Positions 34,301-45,771 are shown, counted from the stretch's first letter. The stretch: 64,000 nt of DNA from Azorinus chamasolen (GCA_963576725.1 OY755242.1:9081132-9145131); one strand, 5' to 3'. Translations and numbers: made by a program. The notes: generated by a model from the sequence alone, not told the origin.

Positions 34301-34746
34301 TTATAAAGAAACGAATTATAGATAACTTCAGACAAAGTTGGTATTCAAATATAAATAACTCCAATCGACTTCAGACATATTGCAGATTTAAACATGATTT
34401 CAATTTTGAAAGCTACTTGGATATTATAAAAGAAAGGAGATACAGAATAGCATTGTCTAGATTTAGAACATCATCACATCATTTGAAAATAGAAAGAGGT
34501 AGATATGAAAATGTTCCAAAAGAAGACAGAAAATGTAGCTTTTGTAATCTCAATTGTATTGAAAATGAATATCACTTTTTACTTGTATGTCCCTTTTATA
34601 ATGATTTGAGAAAACGTTTCATGAAACCTTACCTTTGTAGATGGCCAACTTTAAACAAATTCGATACATTAATGGCATCTACCAATAAGAAGACATTATT
34701 AAGACTTTCGAAGTACATTTACTTTGCTTCAAAATGTAGACAATAA
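31341..34746 (+). CDS. LINE B ORF2: APE endonuclease - reverse transcriptase, two frameshifts
   Basis: It reads on from the ORF1 TAG without an AUG: KLRVKSWNVNGL is the APE-type endonuclease start. Then come LLFSETWIS, TYMPPS, ITGDFNSRTS, VVDYLIL and FSDHAAL. The linker has NHKATGPDEICAELI. A one-base loss near 33050 shifts frame in the YRGIT motif; RT continues with AVFLDYEKCFDRI, NGVKQGDPSSPILY and MYADDQVIF. A TA-repeat indel near 34155-34165 shifts frame again into the C-terminal region (IERGRYENVPKEDR; CSFC ... HFLLVC). The first in-frame ATG (31512) lies past the catalytic Asn of SWNVNG. It would nick target DNA and reverse transcribe the element; as read it is broken. Confidence 0.85.
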
Positions 34747-34996
34747 TTCAAGATAAGCATTTTGTATACAGATAAAGTAGAAACGATTTGTTTTGCACAA
34801 GTACTTGTTCAAATGATGATTTAGATAAATATTATTTACAGGAATAATTGTAAATTATGTTACAGTGCTCATAAATTATTTATGTATATGACTTCTCTGT
34901 AAATATGTTCATGTTACAATTATTGCCTTATACAGGTTAGAAACATTGTAAAATGTTTAATGCCAATAAAGGTTATGTTATGTTATGTTATGTTTT

Positions 34997-36072
34997 GTCA
35001 TGAATGCCACAACCTTTTCAACCACAATATCAATATTTTCATCAATGTCATTTATTAAATCCAGTAAATACTTTGTTTCGGAACAATTTAGTTGTGACCT
35101 CAGGTTAGCTCTCAGACCATCAACAGTGGTATCATTAAATACATAGTTATGTTTACTTGGCTTGGTATAATTAGAAATTTCAGGTACTGCCTTACTCTCA
35201 GTTTTTGTATGTACACTTATACCTGCTTCTACAGGAAAATGGCTAGACTCTGTTCTCTCACCAATATTAAAAGATTGTATATGTTCAAGGCATTCATTGG
35301 ATATCAACATGTAATCTATAACACTTGACCCATTCATATTTACAAAAGTGAGATTTCCAATATCTATATCACTCCCACATCTTCCATTCATGATGCAGAC
35401 ACCGTATGTTTTACAAAATTCTAATAACTTAACACCAGACACACTGACAATTTTATCACAAGATGATCTTTTGGGAATATTTGTATACCAAACATCTATA
35501 TATTCATCAAGTTCAGGCACATTGTGTAATACCTCAATGAAGTCTTTTTCATTACCTGTTCGAGCATTGAGATCGCCCATTATAAGCACATCTGCATTCA
35601 GAGGATTAAGCTCTAGCTGGTTTATGTAGTGTTCTAATAAATCAATACCTTTAAATGGTTCATCTCTATATGCTGGAGAATTGTCAGGTGGTAAATATAT
35701 CAAACATAACAACAAGTCTTTCTGCCTTTTTAACAGACACTTGTCAAATTTTAAAAATAAACAAAGTTGAGTATCTGTCTGTAAATATTCATACATTTTG
35801 TCTAGTGACTTATGCACACATATACATATGCCAGCCATTGCTCTTCCTCTGGATTGATTTCTAAAAGCATTTTTGACATAACATTTATAGTCTGGAAATA
35901 ACCGCGAAATGTTGTCCATATTTGTTTCCCATGTTTCCATTAAACCAAATACATGAAAAGATCTTAAGTAGTCAGTCATATCATTGAAATCTAACTTATG
36001 TTGTATACCATCAATATTCCAACACATCAGTTTAATAGGGTCCTTATTTTCACAATGGCTTTGACCTGACCC
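34997..36072 (-). pseudogene. LINE A APE-type endonuclease segment
   Basis: ORF2 of LINE A from just after the ORF1 TAG: GSGQSHCENKDPIKLMCWNIDG, with an ATG at 36027 right before the catalytic CWNIDG. Motifs: FHVFGLMETWET, CLIYLPPD, VLIMGDLNARTG, SSVIDYMLIS, and SSHFPVE where S/T-D-H is usual (Asp replaced by Ser). It ends at the LINE B junction (AFMTK) and continues in frame at 29961. The missing Asp in the last motif suggests loss of nuclease activity. Confidence 0.85.
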
Positions 36073-36238
36073 CTATACAGTTTCCATAATAACTGGTTCA
36101 TTTGGAACAGTTTCAGTAACATTAGGCGAAGGACCTTTCGGTAACCTCCGTGCAGCAGTACGGAACTCTCGCTGTTGGGTACCATCCTGGCCCCTGTCGT
36201 CAGATCGAAAACACAATTCGCCTTTGTAAAAGTAACCT
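36073..36238 (-). pseudogene. LINE A ORF1 C-terminal fragment ending in TAG
   Basis: In the same frame as ORF2 and directly before it: YFYKGELCFRSDDRGQ, a basic stretch (FRTAARRLPKGPSP) and NEPVIMETV, then TAG at 36073-36075. This matches the ORF1-TAG-ORF2 arrangement of LINE B. The 5' truncation of LINE A is at 36238. Confidence 0.55.
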
Positions 36239-36500
36239 GAAACAGCCTATTTGTTTGAAGACAAAACAGTCAGAGAAAATACCAAACTCCCAAAGTCTAT
36301 GACTGAACTGTATTCTGACAGCAATACAAACTGTACTGAAGAGGACCTTCAAAGGAAATGTAGTGACATTTTAAAGACTTTACATGTGAGTCAAAGTGAG
36401 AAGGAATACCTCAAACATGTGACTAAAACTCAGTCAGATTCAGTAGTACACAGTAAACATTGTTTTGTTCCTGGTCAAAGATTAAGAGGTTCGATAGACG
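36239..36500 (+). pseudogene. SWIM/YqaJ-like gene, continuation after LINE A
   Basis: The frame continues from 11099 (…KYKET|AYLFEDKTVREN). It reads LPKSMTELYSDSNTN, EEDLQRKCSDILKTLHVSQSE and VTKTQSDSVVHSKHCF, then a PGQRLRGSIDG segment where YqaJ-family proteins have R-x-GRITAS. A consensus donor (GACG|GTAAGA, 36501) follows, so this looks like an exon end. The nuclease core exons (with the GxxxE and D..E..K residues) were not found downstream in the window. The N-terminal part is at 10368-11099. Confidence 0.6.
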
Positions 36501-37637
36501 GTAAGACCATGCTATATTGTTGTTAAATCAGTTTATTAACTGATAATTTTACCACCACACATTACCTGTTTGCACCCGCTGACGGCACGTGTCATTGATA
36601 ATTGTTGTTAGATGTTCGCACTCTTCTTTAAAAGTAGTCGTAATAAATACTTTTAATTGTTGAGCAAACACCGCCGAAATTAAAAATAATTGTATTAAAT
36701 GGTAGTACCAGTTTGCACCCGCTGATGGTACGGGCCTTTGATAATTGTTATGCTTAATAGATGTTTGCACCTTTGTTTAAAGGTAGTCGTAATAATAATA
36801 ATCCGATCTATACACAGCTTGCACCCAGATCACACAGAGCTACTAAAATGTTCCAAACCTACAAAACCATGATAATACCTGTGTATATAATGACTATATA
36901 TATAATTACGTTTTTACCGAAACGTCGATTCTATTTACATGTACTATATAAATTCAATTCTAACGCAATCTGTCAATTTCCTGAAATCTGATTGGCTCAT
37001 GTGACCAAATTTGCGCCATATAAAAAGTGTTTTATATGTCGCAAATTCAACCAATCGAAAACGAACGAATAACACCATGTGCATGTAAATATATCAATGC
37101 GCATTGTTTATAAGCAATGATAAATCCGTATGCATACTTTGACATATAAATCTAGATCTATTCCAGTTTGGGCCGTTATTTCAAGTTATTTTCCATTGTT
37201 TACTTTGTCACGACTTGAACGGTCTCTTATATGCAATTATATATGTGTCATGTGGAGAATTATTGAGCTACTCTAAGCGTTGGGATCCAGATTAGGCCTT
37301 ATTTATTATATCGTTCAAACATAACGTTATAACGTGACGTCATTGTTACAGGCGACGTTTTCCCGTATGGCCCCAAAGACTAAGATGACGTTACTTAACC
37401 AAATGTGTATTGAATGTATGTATTGAGCATGTTGAATAGCTATCGCACAATTATTCATGACTAATGAAATGTATATATATAAACCAGGGTGAAAACAGTT
37501 ACTTGAAGAAATCTGAGAGAAACTGGTGCACTATTTCTTGCCTCTTCACTCATTTAATCATCCGCGCGCAAAGGATATTACTTGAGTTAAAATCGGCTAA
37601 ACAATTTGTCGTTTTTCGTGTTAAGATTGCGTTAGAA
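36501..37637. other. Non-coding, with a two-copy ~150-bp repeat
   Basis: GTTTGCACCCGCTGA(C/T)GG(C/T)AC followed by ...GATAATTGTT...AAAGTAGTCGTAATAA occurs at 36568-36650 and 36709-36797. Remaining sequence to 37637 is AT-rich with no coding. Confidence 0.45.
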
Positions 37638-37804
37638 TAGGGTTAATCCTACTGTAATTTGAAATTTGCGCCGGTATATGAGGTTTTTAACGGTCTTAAA
37701 TTATTTTAATGACTCCGCTTCGGCGTCGCCATTAAAATAATTTGCGACCGTTAAAAACCTCATATACCATCGCAAATTTCAAATTACAGTAGGGTTAACC
37801 CTAT
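37638..37804. mobile_element. MITE with ~59-bp inverted arms
   Basis: ATAGGGTTAATCCTACTGTA... at 37638 pairs with ...TACAGTAGGGTTAACCCTAT ending 37804. Arms span ~59 bases with few mismatches around a loop of GC-rich CTCCGCTTCGGCGTCGCC. Non-coding, transposase source unknown. Confidence 0.8.
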
Positions 37805-37882
37805 ATTTACCAAACTGGTCATTTACCGAAACGTGGGTAAATCGTCAGAATTATGTTTTTTAAGTCGCCCATCAATGTCTTA

Positions 37883-37930
37883 AAGCAAAGACCTACATGT
37901 ATGATAACATGTTATCATAGGTCTTTGCTT
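37883..37930. repeat. Hairpin AAGCAAAGACCTA / TAGGTCTTTGCTT
   Basis: Exact 13-base arms flank a second palindrome TGATAACATGTTATCA. A related sequence is at 26694-26745 in the foldback element. Confidence 0.8.
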
Positions 37931-38458
37931 AAAGACCCACGGAAGTTAAAAATGGTAATACATTTGCAAACATACATGCATAAAACCGGTATTGTTGTAG
38001 ACTTGCCTTCTCTCGAACCTCACCAGTTTTCCGAACCTTTCATTTTTTTGTGTATATATATGCCCCTGGTCCTTTGTTACACGTTTGTTATCCATTGGTT
38101 TAAACATATTTTATTTGTAAATATTTGCATGAATATTGTAATGATAACACAAAGGAAAAGAAAAGGATGGAAACGAAAGCAAGACTGCTTATTGTGTTTC
38201 TCTCCCAACACCGTAAAGACTACACTCGCTTTATGCAGAAATGATTATTGAACTATGTTAATTGCACTGAAAAACTGATTTAGTTCAGCCGAATATATCA
38301 GCTAACACAAAAATGTTTTAGAGAAAGATAAATTAAAAGAAAAAAAAGAAAATAGATAAAAAAGAAACGATAGTTGACACACATATGTTGAGAGGTATAG
38401 GATTCTTAGCAGAACCAGCATACCGGTATTCGAGAGAAGATGAGCGTTACCGAGTTTA
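37931..38458. other. Non-coding, probably LINE F 3' UTR in part
   Basis: AT-rich. The part adjoining 38459 is probably the 3' UTR of the minus-strand LINE. No pentamer tail or TSD was identified. Confidence 0.35.
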
Positions 38459-40705
38459 TTAGAATTGTTTTGAGGTTTGGATAAACCGATGTACGGCTTC
38501 AACTATAATGATGTTTGTATCATAATTTAAAAGAGGGTCACCAAACAGAAAGATAGAAAGGGACGGAGTAGTGAATCTGGCAACATCATCAAAAAGTTGT
38601 TTCCTTTGGTTAGTATATTTGCAGCAGCTTAGGAAGAAGTGCGATGCGTTCTCAACAAGGCCACAAGTACACAAGGCAGTGTCAGATATGTTCTTTGAGG
38701 AGAGGTCATAGTTCAAGGAACTGCAGTTTGTACGAAGCCTTGTGTGCATGAGCTGCTGTTTTCTGACACTGTAATAAAAATGTTTAGGGACAGTTGGCAG
38801 ATTGCTATTCAAATACTTTTTGAATGCATATAGAGTAGAAGATTGCTTTGCATTTTCGGGGAGATTGTTCCATTCCTGTATTGTTGCAGGGAGGAAAGAG
38901 TTGCTATAATGGGTTGTGCGACAGGCAAGAGATTGAATATCCCCAGCGTTTCTTAAATTATATCGAGAAACACTTCCAACCACTCCAGGTACCAATTCCG
39001 TGAGGTATTGTGGAGTTAAATGAAACACCATTTTATAAAAGAGAATAAGTCTGTGTTTTTTACGTCTGGTTTCAAGGCGTTCCCATCCAACTTCATGCAA
39101 TAATTTATCAATAGAAACCAATTTAGTTGTCCCAGTTACTATCCTGGCAGCTTCATATTGATTTTTTTCCAAACTGTTAGATTCTCTGGCATTACAGTTA
39201 TCAAATATTGTATCACCGTATTCTAAAATAGGTCTAATGAAAGATATGTAGATTGTATCAAGGGAAGATCTGTCCAAAGTGAATTTAAGCTTTCGCATGA
39301 CATTTATTCTTGCCCATGCCTTAGTAGCAACATATTTGATATGACACTGCCATGTTAGATCACGTGAGAGATGAACGCCAAGGTGCTTATGTGAATCTAC
39401 TTCAGGAATTTGCTGGCCTTGCATATATACAGATGGATGAACATTTCGAGACATTTTTCTCGAGATGATTAAAGACTCTGTCTTTTTAGGATTGAATTTA
39501 ACTAGCCATTTCTCTGCCCATGAGGTAACTTTTAGTATATCATTATTGATGTTTGTTGCCATATGTAAGGGATTGTTACCTACAATAAACAAGCTAGTGT
39601 CGTCAGCAAACAAACGAATGTTACAGCCAATGTCGCTAACAATGTCATTTATAAAAACAAGAAATAACAATGGACCTAGAATAGATCCTTGTGGTACACC
39701 ATCTTTGGTGTGTTTCCAGTCCGAGAAGGTACCAGGTAAAATTACACGTTGTTTTCTTTCAGTAAGATAGCTGGAAAACCAATCCAACAGACCACCTGCA
39801 ACTCCTGCAGCCTTGAGTTTTTCCAATAAACCTTTATGCCAGACTCTTATCAAATGCTTTGCTGATATCGCAAAATATAACCCTAACCTCTAGCCCAGAA
39901 TCAACAGCCTTCGAAAAGGTATTGTGCAGATAGGTAAGTTGATTGGTGGTAGAATCACCAGGGGTGAAGCCTGATTGGACGTCTGAGATGACATTGTTGG
40001 CACGAAAGAAATTGTAAAGATGTTTAAACAGAATTTTTTCAAAAACCTTTACAATAGAGCTTAGTAGAGAGACAGGCCTGTAGTTTGAAGCGATCGAGGG
40101 ATTACCAGCCTTAAAGATTGGACAAACATGAGCCTCTTTCAAACAATTAGGAACTTTAGAATATGTGAGGCTCTGATTGAACAAACCACTAAGAGGTCGA
40201 GATATTTCACTAGCCATTTCCTTTAAAACACGATAACTGATTTCATCAGGGCCGATAGCTTTCCCTGTTGATAGGGATTGCAATATCTCCTCCACCTCTT
40301 GTGATGTAATTACAATGGAAAAAGACTAAAATCCGGAGCTAATAATTGTTGAAGAGACGTGTGCGAGTCGTCTATATGTGACTGTTCCTCAAAGAAGTCG
40401 TTCAGATGGTTAGCTTTATAAATGTCACTCATAATCACTTGATTTCCAGACTTTAGTGGAGGTATGCTCTCTTTACGACGAGGGCAAATAAACTGTTTGA
40501 GGGTATTCCACCAGAATTTGAAAGAGCGATTACCAGTATTTATTTCCCTCACTAATTTCTGTTGGTTTTCCAATTTGCACTTTCTTATCATGGATGTAGT
40601 TTCGTTTCTAACTTTCCTAAAGTTTTGCCAGTGACGAATATTGTTGGTACGTTTAGCTTGTTTGTAGGCGCGTTTACGTTTTCTAATGCAGCGTTTCATT
40701 TATAT
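38459..40705 (-). pseudogene. LINE F: linker plus reverse transcriptase, endonuclease lost
   Basis: Three minus frames in order. 40699-40310: KRCIRKRKRAYKQAKRTNN, FWWNTLKQFICPRR and NHLNDFFEEQ (linker). 40295-39834: LSTGKAIGPDEISYRVLK, AHVCPIFKAGN, NYRPVSLLSSIVKVFEKI, VQSGFTPGDSTTNQ and VIFCDISKAFD. 39853-38459: GLLEKLKAAGV, HTKDGVPQGSILGPLLFLVFIND, IRLFADDTSLFI, HKHLGVHLSRDLTW and C-terminal CTCGLVENASHFFLSC. One frame break near 39840 and one near 40300. The RT box FADD is intact. It is of the CR1/jockey-like type by motif wording and is a different lineage from LINE A/B. 5' truncated near 40705. Confidence 0.88.
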
Positions 40706-40897
40706 GACTGCTTATAATTGTAGATCAAAACTGATTGAAAATGCCCAGAAGTTGCTATTGAAAACCCAAGAAACAGCCCTCATGATATTCCAGTACTTTC
40801 AGCCCTACAGGAGTGCTTAACTTCGAACTTGTTGGCGAGGTTGTTGTACTTTTAGAGTATTTCTGCTTTGACGGCTTGTACTGAACAAAGCAAAGCC

Positions 40898-40907
40898 ATG
40901 GATGAAG
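40898..40907 (+). CDS. CARD-like gene, exon 1 coding part
   Basis: AGCCATGGATGAAG|GTAAGC: a good Kozak start and consensus donor, phase 1. The untranslated part lies upstream, perhaps from about 40800. The ten coding bases join exon 2 (45814) to read MDEEMLYRDV. Assigned because phase, donor and downstream exons fit. Confidence 0.5.
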
Positions 40908-41030
40908 GTAAGCATTTATATATCCAGGTAAGCTGTTTTAGCTTGACTTTTCGAAGAATAGTGGAGCTTTCTTACTGGCTAGGCATCTGCTTCACAGCTT
41001 GGTTAAGTTTTTTTGTTAAAGTCAACATTT

Positions 41031-41540
41031 TTATGCCCCCAAAGGCGGGCATAATTATAGTAATCGCATTGTCCATCTTTCCGTCTGGCTGTCTGTTTGT
41101 CCTTCCGTCCGTCCGTCTGTTCATCAATGGCTTTCAATATGATTTGGCACAATTAAATGTTCACCACAATTAAATGTTCACCAGACAAAGATGATGTGTC
41201 GCTTTCAGGTCAAGGTCACAGGGTACAATAACTTTGTCACAAATTTCGTGTCCAGTCCAAATCTTCTTTATCTATCAATGAATTTCAATATAACTTGGCA
41301 CAGATGTTCACCAGACAAAGACGATTTGTCGCGTTTAGCTTCCTGGTCCATATGTCAAAGGTCAAGGTCACAGGGTACAATTACTTGTTTATCTGTGAAT
41401 GGATTTCAAAGTAACCTGGCACAAATGTTTACCACACAAAGACGATGTTTCAACTCCCTGGTCCATGGGTCAAAGGTCAAGGTCACTGGGTACAATTTTG
41501 GGGGCATTTGTCATGTGACTGTGACAGCTGTTGTTCTTTT
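41031..41540. repeat. ATGCCCCCAAA-type repeat element
   Basis: Starts TTATGCCCCCAAAGGCGGGCATAA (a hairpin; first 20 bases cited in part), then GTCCGTCCGTCTG, then ~3 units of ~125 bases with CACCAGACAAAGA and AAGGTCAAGGTCAC. It ends TTTTGGGGGCATTTGTCA ... GCTGTTGTTC. Same family as 47401-49676. Confidence 0.7.
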
Positions 41541-42722
41541 AACCTTTGGAATAAAACTTTGAAACTTGGAACAATTGTATATAGCTTTATAATAATGAGT
41601 TACATAATCAAGTCTTAATTTTGATACACTGCATTGATTTTTAACGGAATTACAGCATTTTAACTTTGAAATTTTTGGGAAATTTCAGGTTTTCCGGAGT
41701 TTTTTTCTAAACTGTAGCAGATATTGTAGTGATTTATTTCTGTAACCCCCATCTCTGTGTCAAATGTGCTAGTGGGGGTATTCATCACCTTTAGTGGTAG
41801 TTCTAGTTTTTGTTCAATATTACATGTTTTAGATTTAACTTTTAAACAGGTGAGCATCAGGTGGCTTTGACACCATTTCTGACATTTCCACTTAGGCTGC
41901 TACAGTCTGATTAGCTGATTGGTTTCTGTGCAATATCTCCTGAAGGAAGGGTTCAATTTTCACCAAACTTGCTCAGTGTACTTGATATACAAGTACATCA
42001 TATGGGTTCTGTGGTTGGCATATTCAGCACATATTTATTGATGATGATACAATCTGGTTTGCTGATTATTTCTGTGACATATCTTCTGAAAGATTGGTCC
42101 AATTTCTATCAAACTTGCTCACTATATGCTTATTATTCAAGTACCTAGCAAAGAGTACCTGTTTAAGCAAAGTACATGCATATTCAATTATGCTGCTGCA
42201 GTTCTTAGTAAAATCAGGCTTACAATATGCAGGTGTATGCGATACCTACTACGCGTGCTGGGCCCTTCCTCGACACTAGTCTAGTTAATTTTATTTTTAT
42301 AATGGCTTCATGGACAAGGGAATTTTCAACCAAGGCAGAACCTGTAGAATCCAATGATATTCATATCTAAATCATTTCATAAGCAAATTAGAGTAGACTC
42401 TGATCAGATGGCTCCTATAGGAGCCATCTGATCTGGGTCTTCTCTGTTTGCAAAGGTGTAGAAAGGCGTATTTATGGAGTAAATTGTTAACAATTTTCCA
42501 ATCAGCATGAATACATGTACATGTACATCTGTGTATTCATCCAACCACAATGAACATTGGAACATTGGTGGAGTTAATTTGTGAAAGATGAAGGTCATTT
42601 ATCAGATTGTCCCAGAGATAACAAATGCACTGAACTGTCCAGATCTAGCCAGTATTTGTCTTTTTGATACCTTTAAGAATTTCCGCAATTCTAATGAGTA
42701 CTAGCAAGATAACATTTTATAA

Positions 42723-44634
42723 GGGCCCTGCATTGAAAATGCAGGAGCCCTATAGGGATCACATTTTCTGTCCGTCTGTCTGTCCATCCGTCCGTCTGTA
42801 CGCGTTAACAATTCCTGTTTATGTGACTAGATAATTACATGAGAACAAAATATCTTTTGTTCTCATAGGTTTTATGTGGCTTATTTTCAGTTTGTGTGGC
42901 TATTTTGAACAAAAGAATAGCCACATGCACTCAATCCGTTAGAACGTCCATCCGTCCGTCGACAATTTTGATGTGACGTAATAACTCAAACAGTAATTAT
43001 GTCTCCCCCATATTTATATGGGGAGACATATTGTTTTCGTGAGAGTTGTCTGTCTGTCTGTCTGTCCATGTGTCAGTCTGTCCGTCACACTTTTTGTCCG
43101 GACGATAACTTCAATATGCCTGATGCCAGTTGATTGAAACTTCATATATGGAAAGAGCATAATGAGAGGAAGTGTCATGCACAAGGTCCATAACTCTGGC
43201 TTCACTAATATTGGAGTTATTGCCCTTTGTAAAAAATATCATAATTTTTTGTCCGGACAATAACTTCAATATGCCTGATGCCAGTTGATTGAAACTTCAT
43301 ATATGGAAAGAGCATAATGAGAGGAAGTGTCATGCAGAAGGTACATAACTCTGGCTTCACTAATATAGGAGTTATTGCCCTTTGTAAAATAATTCACTTT
43401 TTTGTCCGGACGATAACTTCTATATGGCTCATGCCATTGGATTGAAACTTCATATATGGAAAGATCATAACGAGAGGAAGTGTCATGCACAAGGTCCATA
43501 ACTCTGGCTTCACTAATATTGGAGTTATTTCCCTTTGTAAAAAACACACTTTTTTGTCCGGATGATTACTCCTATGTGACACATGCCATTGGAGTGAATC
43601 TTCATACATGGAACGATCATGATAAGAGAAAGTGTCATGCATAAGATCCTTAACTCGAGCTTCAATAAATTTAGAGTTATTGCCTCTTGTACATTTGTTT
43701 AATTCTTTCTTGTCCGGACGATAACTCCAACATGGCTCTTGCCATCGTGTTGAAACTTCATACATGGAAAGAGCATGATGAGAGAAAATGTCATGAACAA
43801 GGGTCATAATTCTGGCTTCAATACTTTTGGAGTTATTGCCCTTAGTTACATTTTTTGGCCGATCAATAACTCCTGTTCGACTGATGCTATTGGAATGACA
43901 TTTTATTTTTGGAAAGAGCATGATGAATGTAAGTGTCATGCACAAGGGCCATAAATCTTGTATCAGTATTTTTGGAGTTATTAGCTGTTATCATTTTCTT
44001 CTTGAAAAATGTAGTGTGGAAAACGCATAATGAGGGGAAGTATCATTCATCAAGACCATAACATTTTTAGTGATTTCCCTTTACATATTGTTTTTACTAG
44101 AGGGGAGACATCCGTTTTTGTGACAAAAACCTCTAGTTCACATATTGGTTTCATATGAAGGGCGTATGCTTAGTAGCATCAGAGGAAGAAGCCTATAGTT
44201 TTTTGGTTGAATCTGATTACTATGTCTAGACTGTTGTCTGCCTTGAATCTTCAAAAATGATGTCAACAATTTTGATGTGACACGATAACTCAAACAGTAA
44301 TTCACATATTGGTTTCATATTAAGGGCATATGCTTATTATCATCAGAGGAAGTTTTTGGGTTGAATCAGATCACCATGTCTAGAGTTTTCTACCTTTGAC
44401 TCACCGAAAATGCCATCAACTTTTGTCAACACTTGATGTGACGCGACAACTCAAACAGTACTTCACATATTTGGTTCATATTAAGAGCATATGCTCAGTA
44501 ATATAAGAGGAAGACACCTGTAGTTTTTGGGTTGAATGAGATCACCATGTCCAGAGTTATCTGCCCCTGATTTTTTATGCCATTATCAACAAAAGATCAT
44601 CTGCAGGGCCCTCTCTGACCGAATTAGTTTTCTA
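42723..44634. repeat. GGGCCCTGCA-type repeat element, interrupted
   Basis: 5' hairpin GGGCCCTGCATTG...TGCAGGAGCCC at 42723-42750, GTCCGTCTGTC microsatellite, then units containing GATAACTCAAACAGTAATTC (42960, 44281, 44445). It ends CTGCAGGGCCCTCTCTGACC ... near 44634. The first unit is split by the element at 42999. Confidence 0.65.
42999..44136. repeat. ATGTCTCCCCC-type element nested in another repeat
   Basis: Hairpin ATGTCTCCCCC...GGGGAGACAT, GTCTGTCTG microsatellite, then six ~155-base units starting TTTTTGTCCGGACGATAACT (43086, 43246, 43396, 43547, 43700, 43850). It ends GGGGAGACATCC ... ACCTCTAG. Minus ORFs across it are repeat artefacts. The host unit exists uninterrupted at 44276-44330, so both insertion borders are defined. 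Confidence 0.75.
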
Positions 44635-44849
44635 GTTACCACCACTCTTACCTAAAGCTCATTGTCCACAATTTTCTGAGTTGTAGATGAGCAGGTCATT
44701 TATGCTAATATTGTCCAGTACAGTAAAACCCTGTCTTTGAGAAGATTCTAAAGAGTAGTCACAGTATAGGGTTTGGTGGAGAAATAAAGGAGCTATTCTT
44801 GAAAACGTTTCAATTTACACATCTTATCTGGACCTCTGAGTCAGTAATT

Positions 44850-45771
44850 AGTCCCCCACCGGTTACCAGTTGGGGGACTATAGGTTTACTCGATTCCGTC
44901 CGTCTGTCACGCTTCGTGTCCGGGCCATATCTCCTACAAAGTTAGGCCAAATTCATTATAACTTCACACATTGAAGAAGCATGATGAGGAGTAATGTCGT
45001 GCACAAGGGCCATAACTCTAGCATCAATATTTTTGGAGTTGTTCCCCTTTTTCATATTTTTTGTCCGGACAATAACTCTTTATCTACTGGTTCAATTGAT
45101 TTGAAACTTCACATATGGAATAAGCATGATGAGGGGTAGTGTCATGCACAAGGGCCATAACTCGAGCATCTATATTTTTGCAGTTATTCCCCTTTCCATA
45201 TTTTCTTGTCCAGTTAATAACTCTTTATGTACTGCTTGAATTGATTTGAAACTTCTCATATGGAACAAGCATGATGAGGTGTAGTGTCATAAACAAGGGC
45301 AATAACTCTAGTATCAACATTTTTGGAGTTACTCCCCTTTTTCATTTTTTCTTGTCGGGACAATAACTTTTTATTTACTGATTCAATTGATTTGACACTT
45401 CACATATGGGAAGGTGTGTCATACGCAATACCAGGCCTGGAAAATTCCACTTGTCCGCTCGCCATGACGAGTAACTTTCTTGCAGGACGAGTAGAATTTC
45501 AGAAATTTTAACACTGAATTTAAGTAAAATAAGACAAAAGCAGCTGGCAGGACGAGTAAAAGTTTTAGGATTTTTCCAGCCCTGAATACCTGGCCTTTTA
45601 TACCCAAGGTCAAGGTCACTTTTTGGTATGAAAGTAGGTACTAATACTATTCAGGTGGTCATGTATATACCATGGTCAACCACACCATGGGTGGGTGGGG
45701 TGGGGAGAGTGGAGGTTTTTTTCAGTCCGGTGGGGGACTCATGTCTTGCATAGCAATACAACATGCTCTTG
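44850..45771. repeat. AGTCCCCCACC-type repeat element
   Basis: Hairpin GTCCCCCACCGGTTACC...GGGGGAC, CCGTCCGTCTGTC, then ~145-base units with GTCCGGACAATAACTCTTTA. It ends CCGGTGGGGGACTCATG ... ATGCTCTTG followed by TTT. A small MITE (45432-45584) sits inside. Confidence 0.7.
45432..45584. mobile_element. Small MITE, ends CAGGCCTGGAAAA / ATTTTTCCAGCCCTG
   Basis: 153 bp with imperfect inverted ends and internal GGACGAGTA repeats. AATAC occurs directly at both outer borders (45427-45431, 45585-45589). The CAGGGCTGGAAA-like ends resemble hAT MITEs, though 8 bp would be expected. Confidence 0.6.

Larger units (their letters stand above)
29962..34990 (+). mobile_element. LINE B, near full length (5.0 kb), TSD TGTTTT
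   Basis: Inserted in LINE A in opposite orientation. The direct repeat TGTTTT lies at 29956-29961 and 34991-34996. A 155-base leader precedes ORF1 (30117-31340) and ORF2 (31341-34746), then a ~220-base 3' UTR with AATAAA (34966-34971) and a (TTATG)n tail to 34990. The AATAAA-plus-pentamer tail and C-terminal motifs match LINE A. Two small indels in ORF2 are the only damage seen. Confidence 0.9.
11100..36238 (-). mobile_element. LINE A (minus), interrupted by later insertions; TSD GAAACA
   Basis: It is bounded by the direct repeat GAAACA at 11094-11099 and 36239-36244. The 3' end on the minus strand has AATAAA followed by a (TATTG)n tail (11100-11122). LINE-derived segments are 36238-34991 (ORF1 end, endonuclease), 29961-28586 (linker, RT) and 12360-11100 (RT C-terminus, 3' UTR). 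The first gap is LINE B and the second is the hAT transposon. The coding frame is continuous across both gaps when one target copy is counted once. The 5' end is truncated inside ORF1. Own length is about 3.9 kb. Confidence is high for the segments and good for the single-insertion reading. Confidence 0.8.

Noticed and set aside
43266..43945. Minus ORFs with repeated EARVMDLVHDT-like segments
   Set aside because: Also translation of ~155-base tandem units; no start context or conserved domain.
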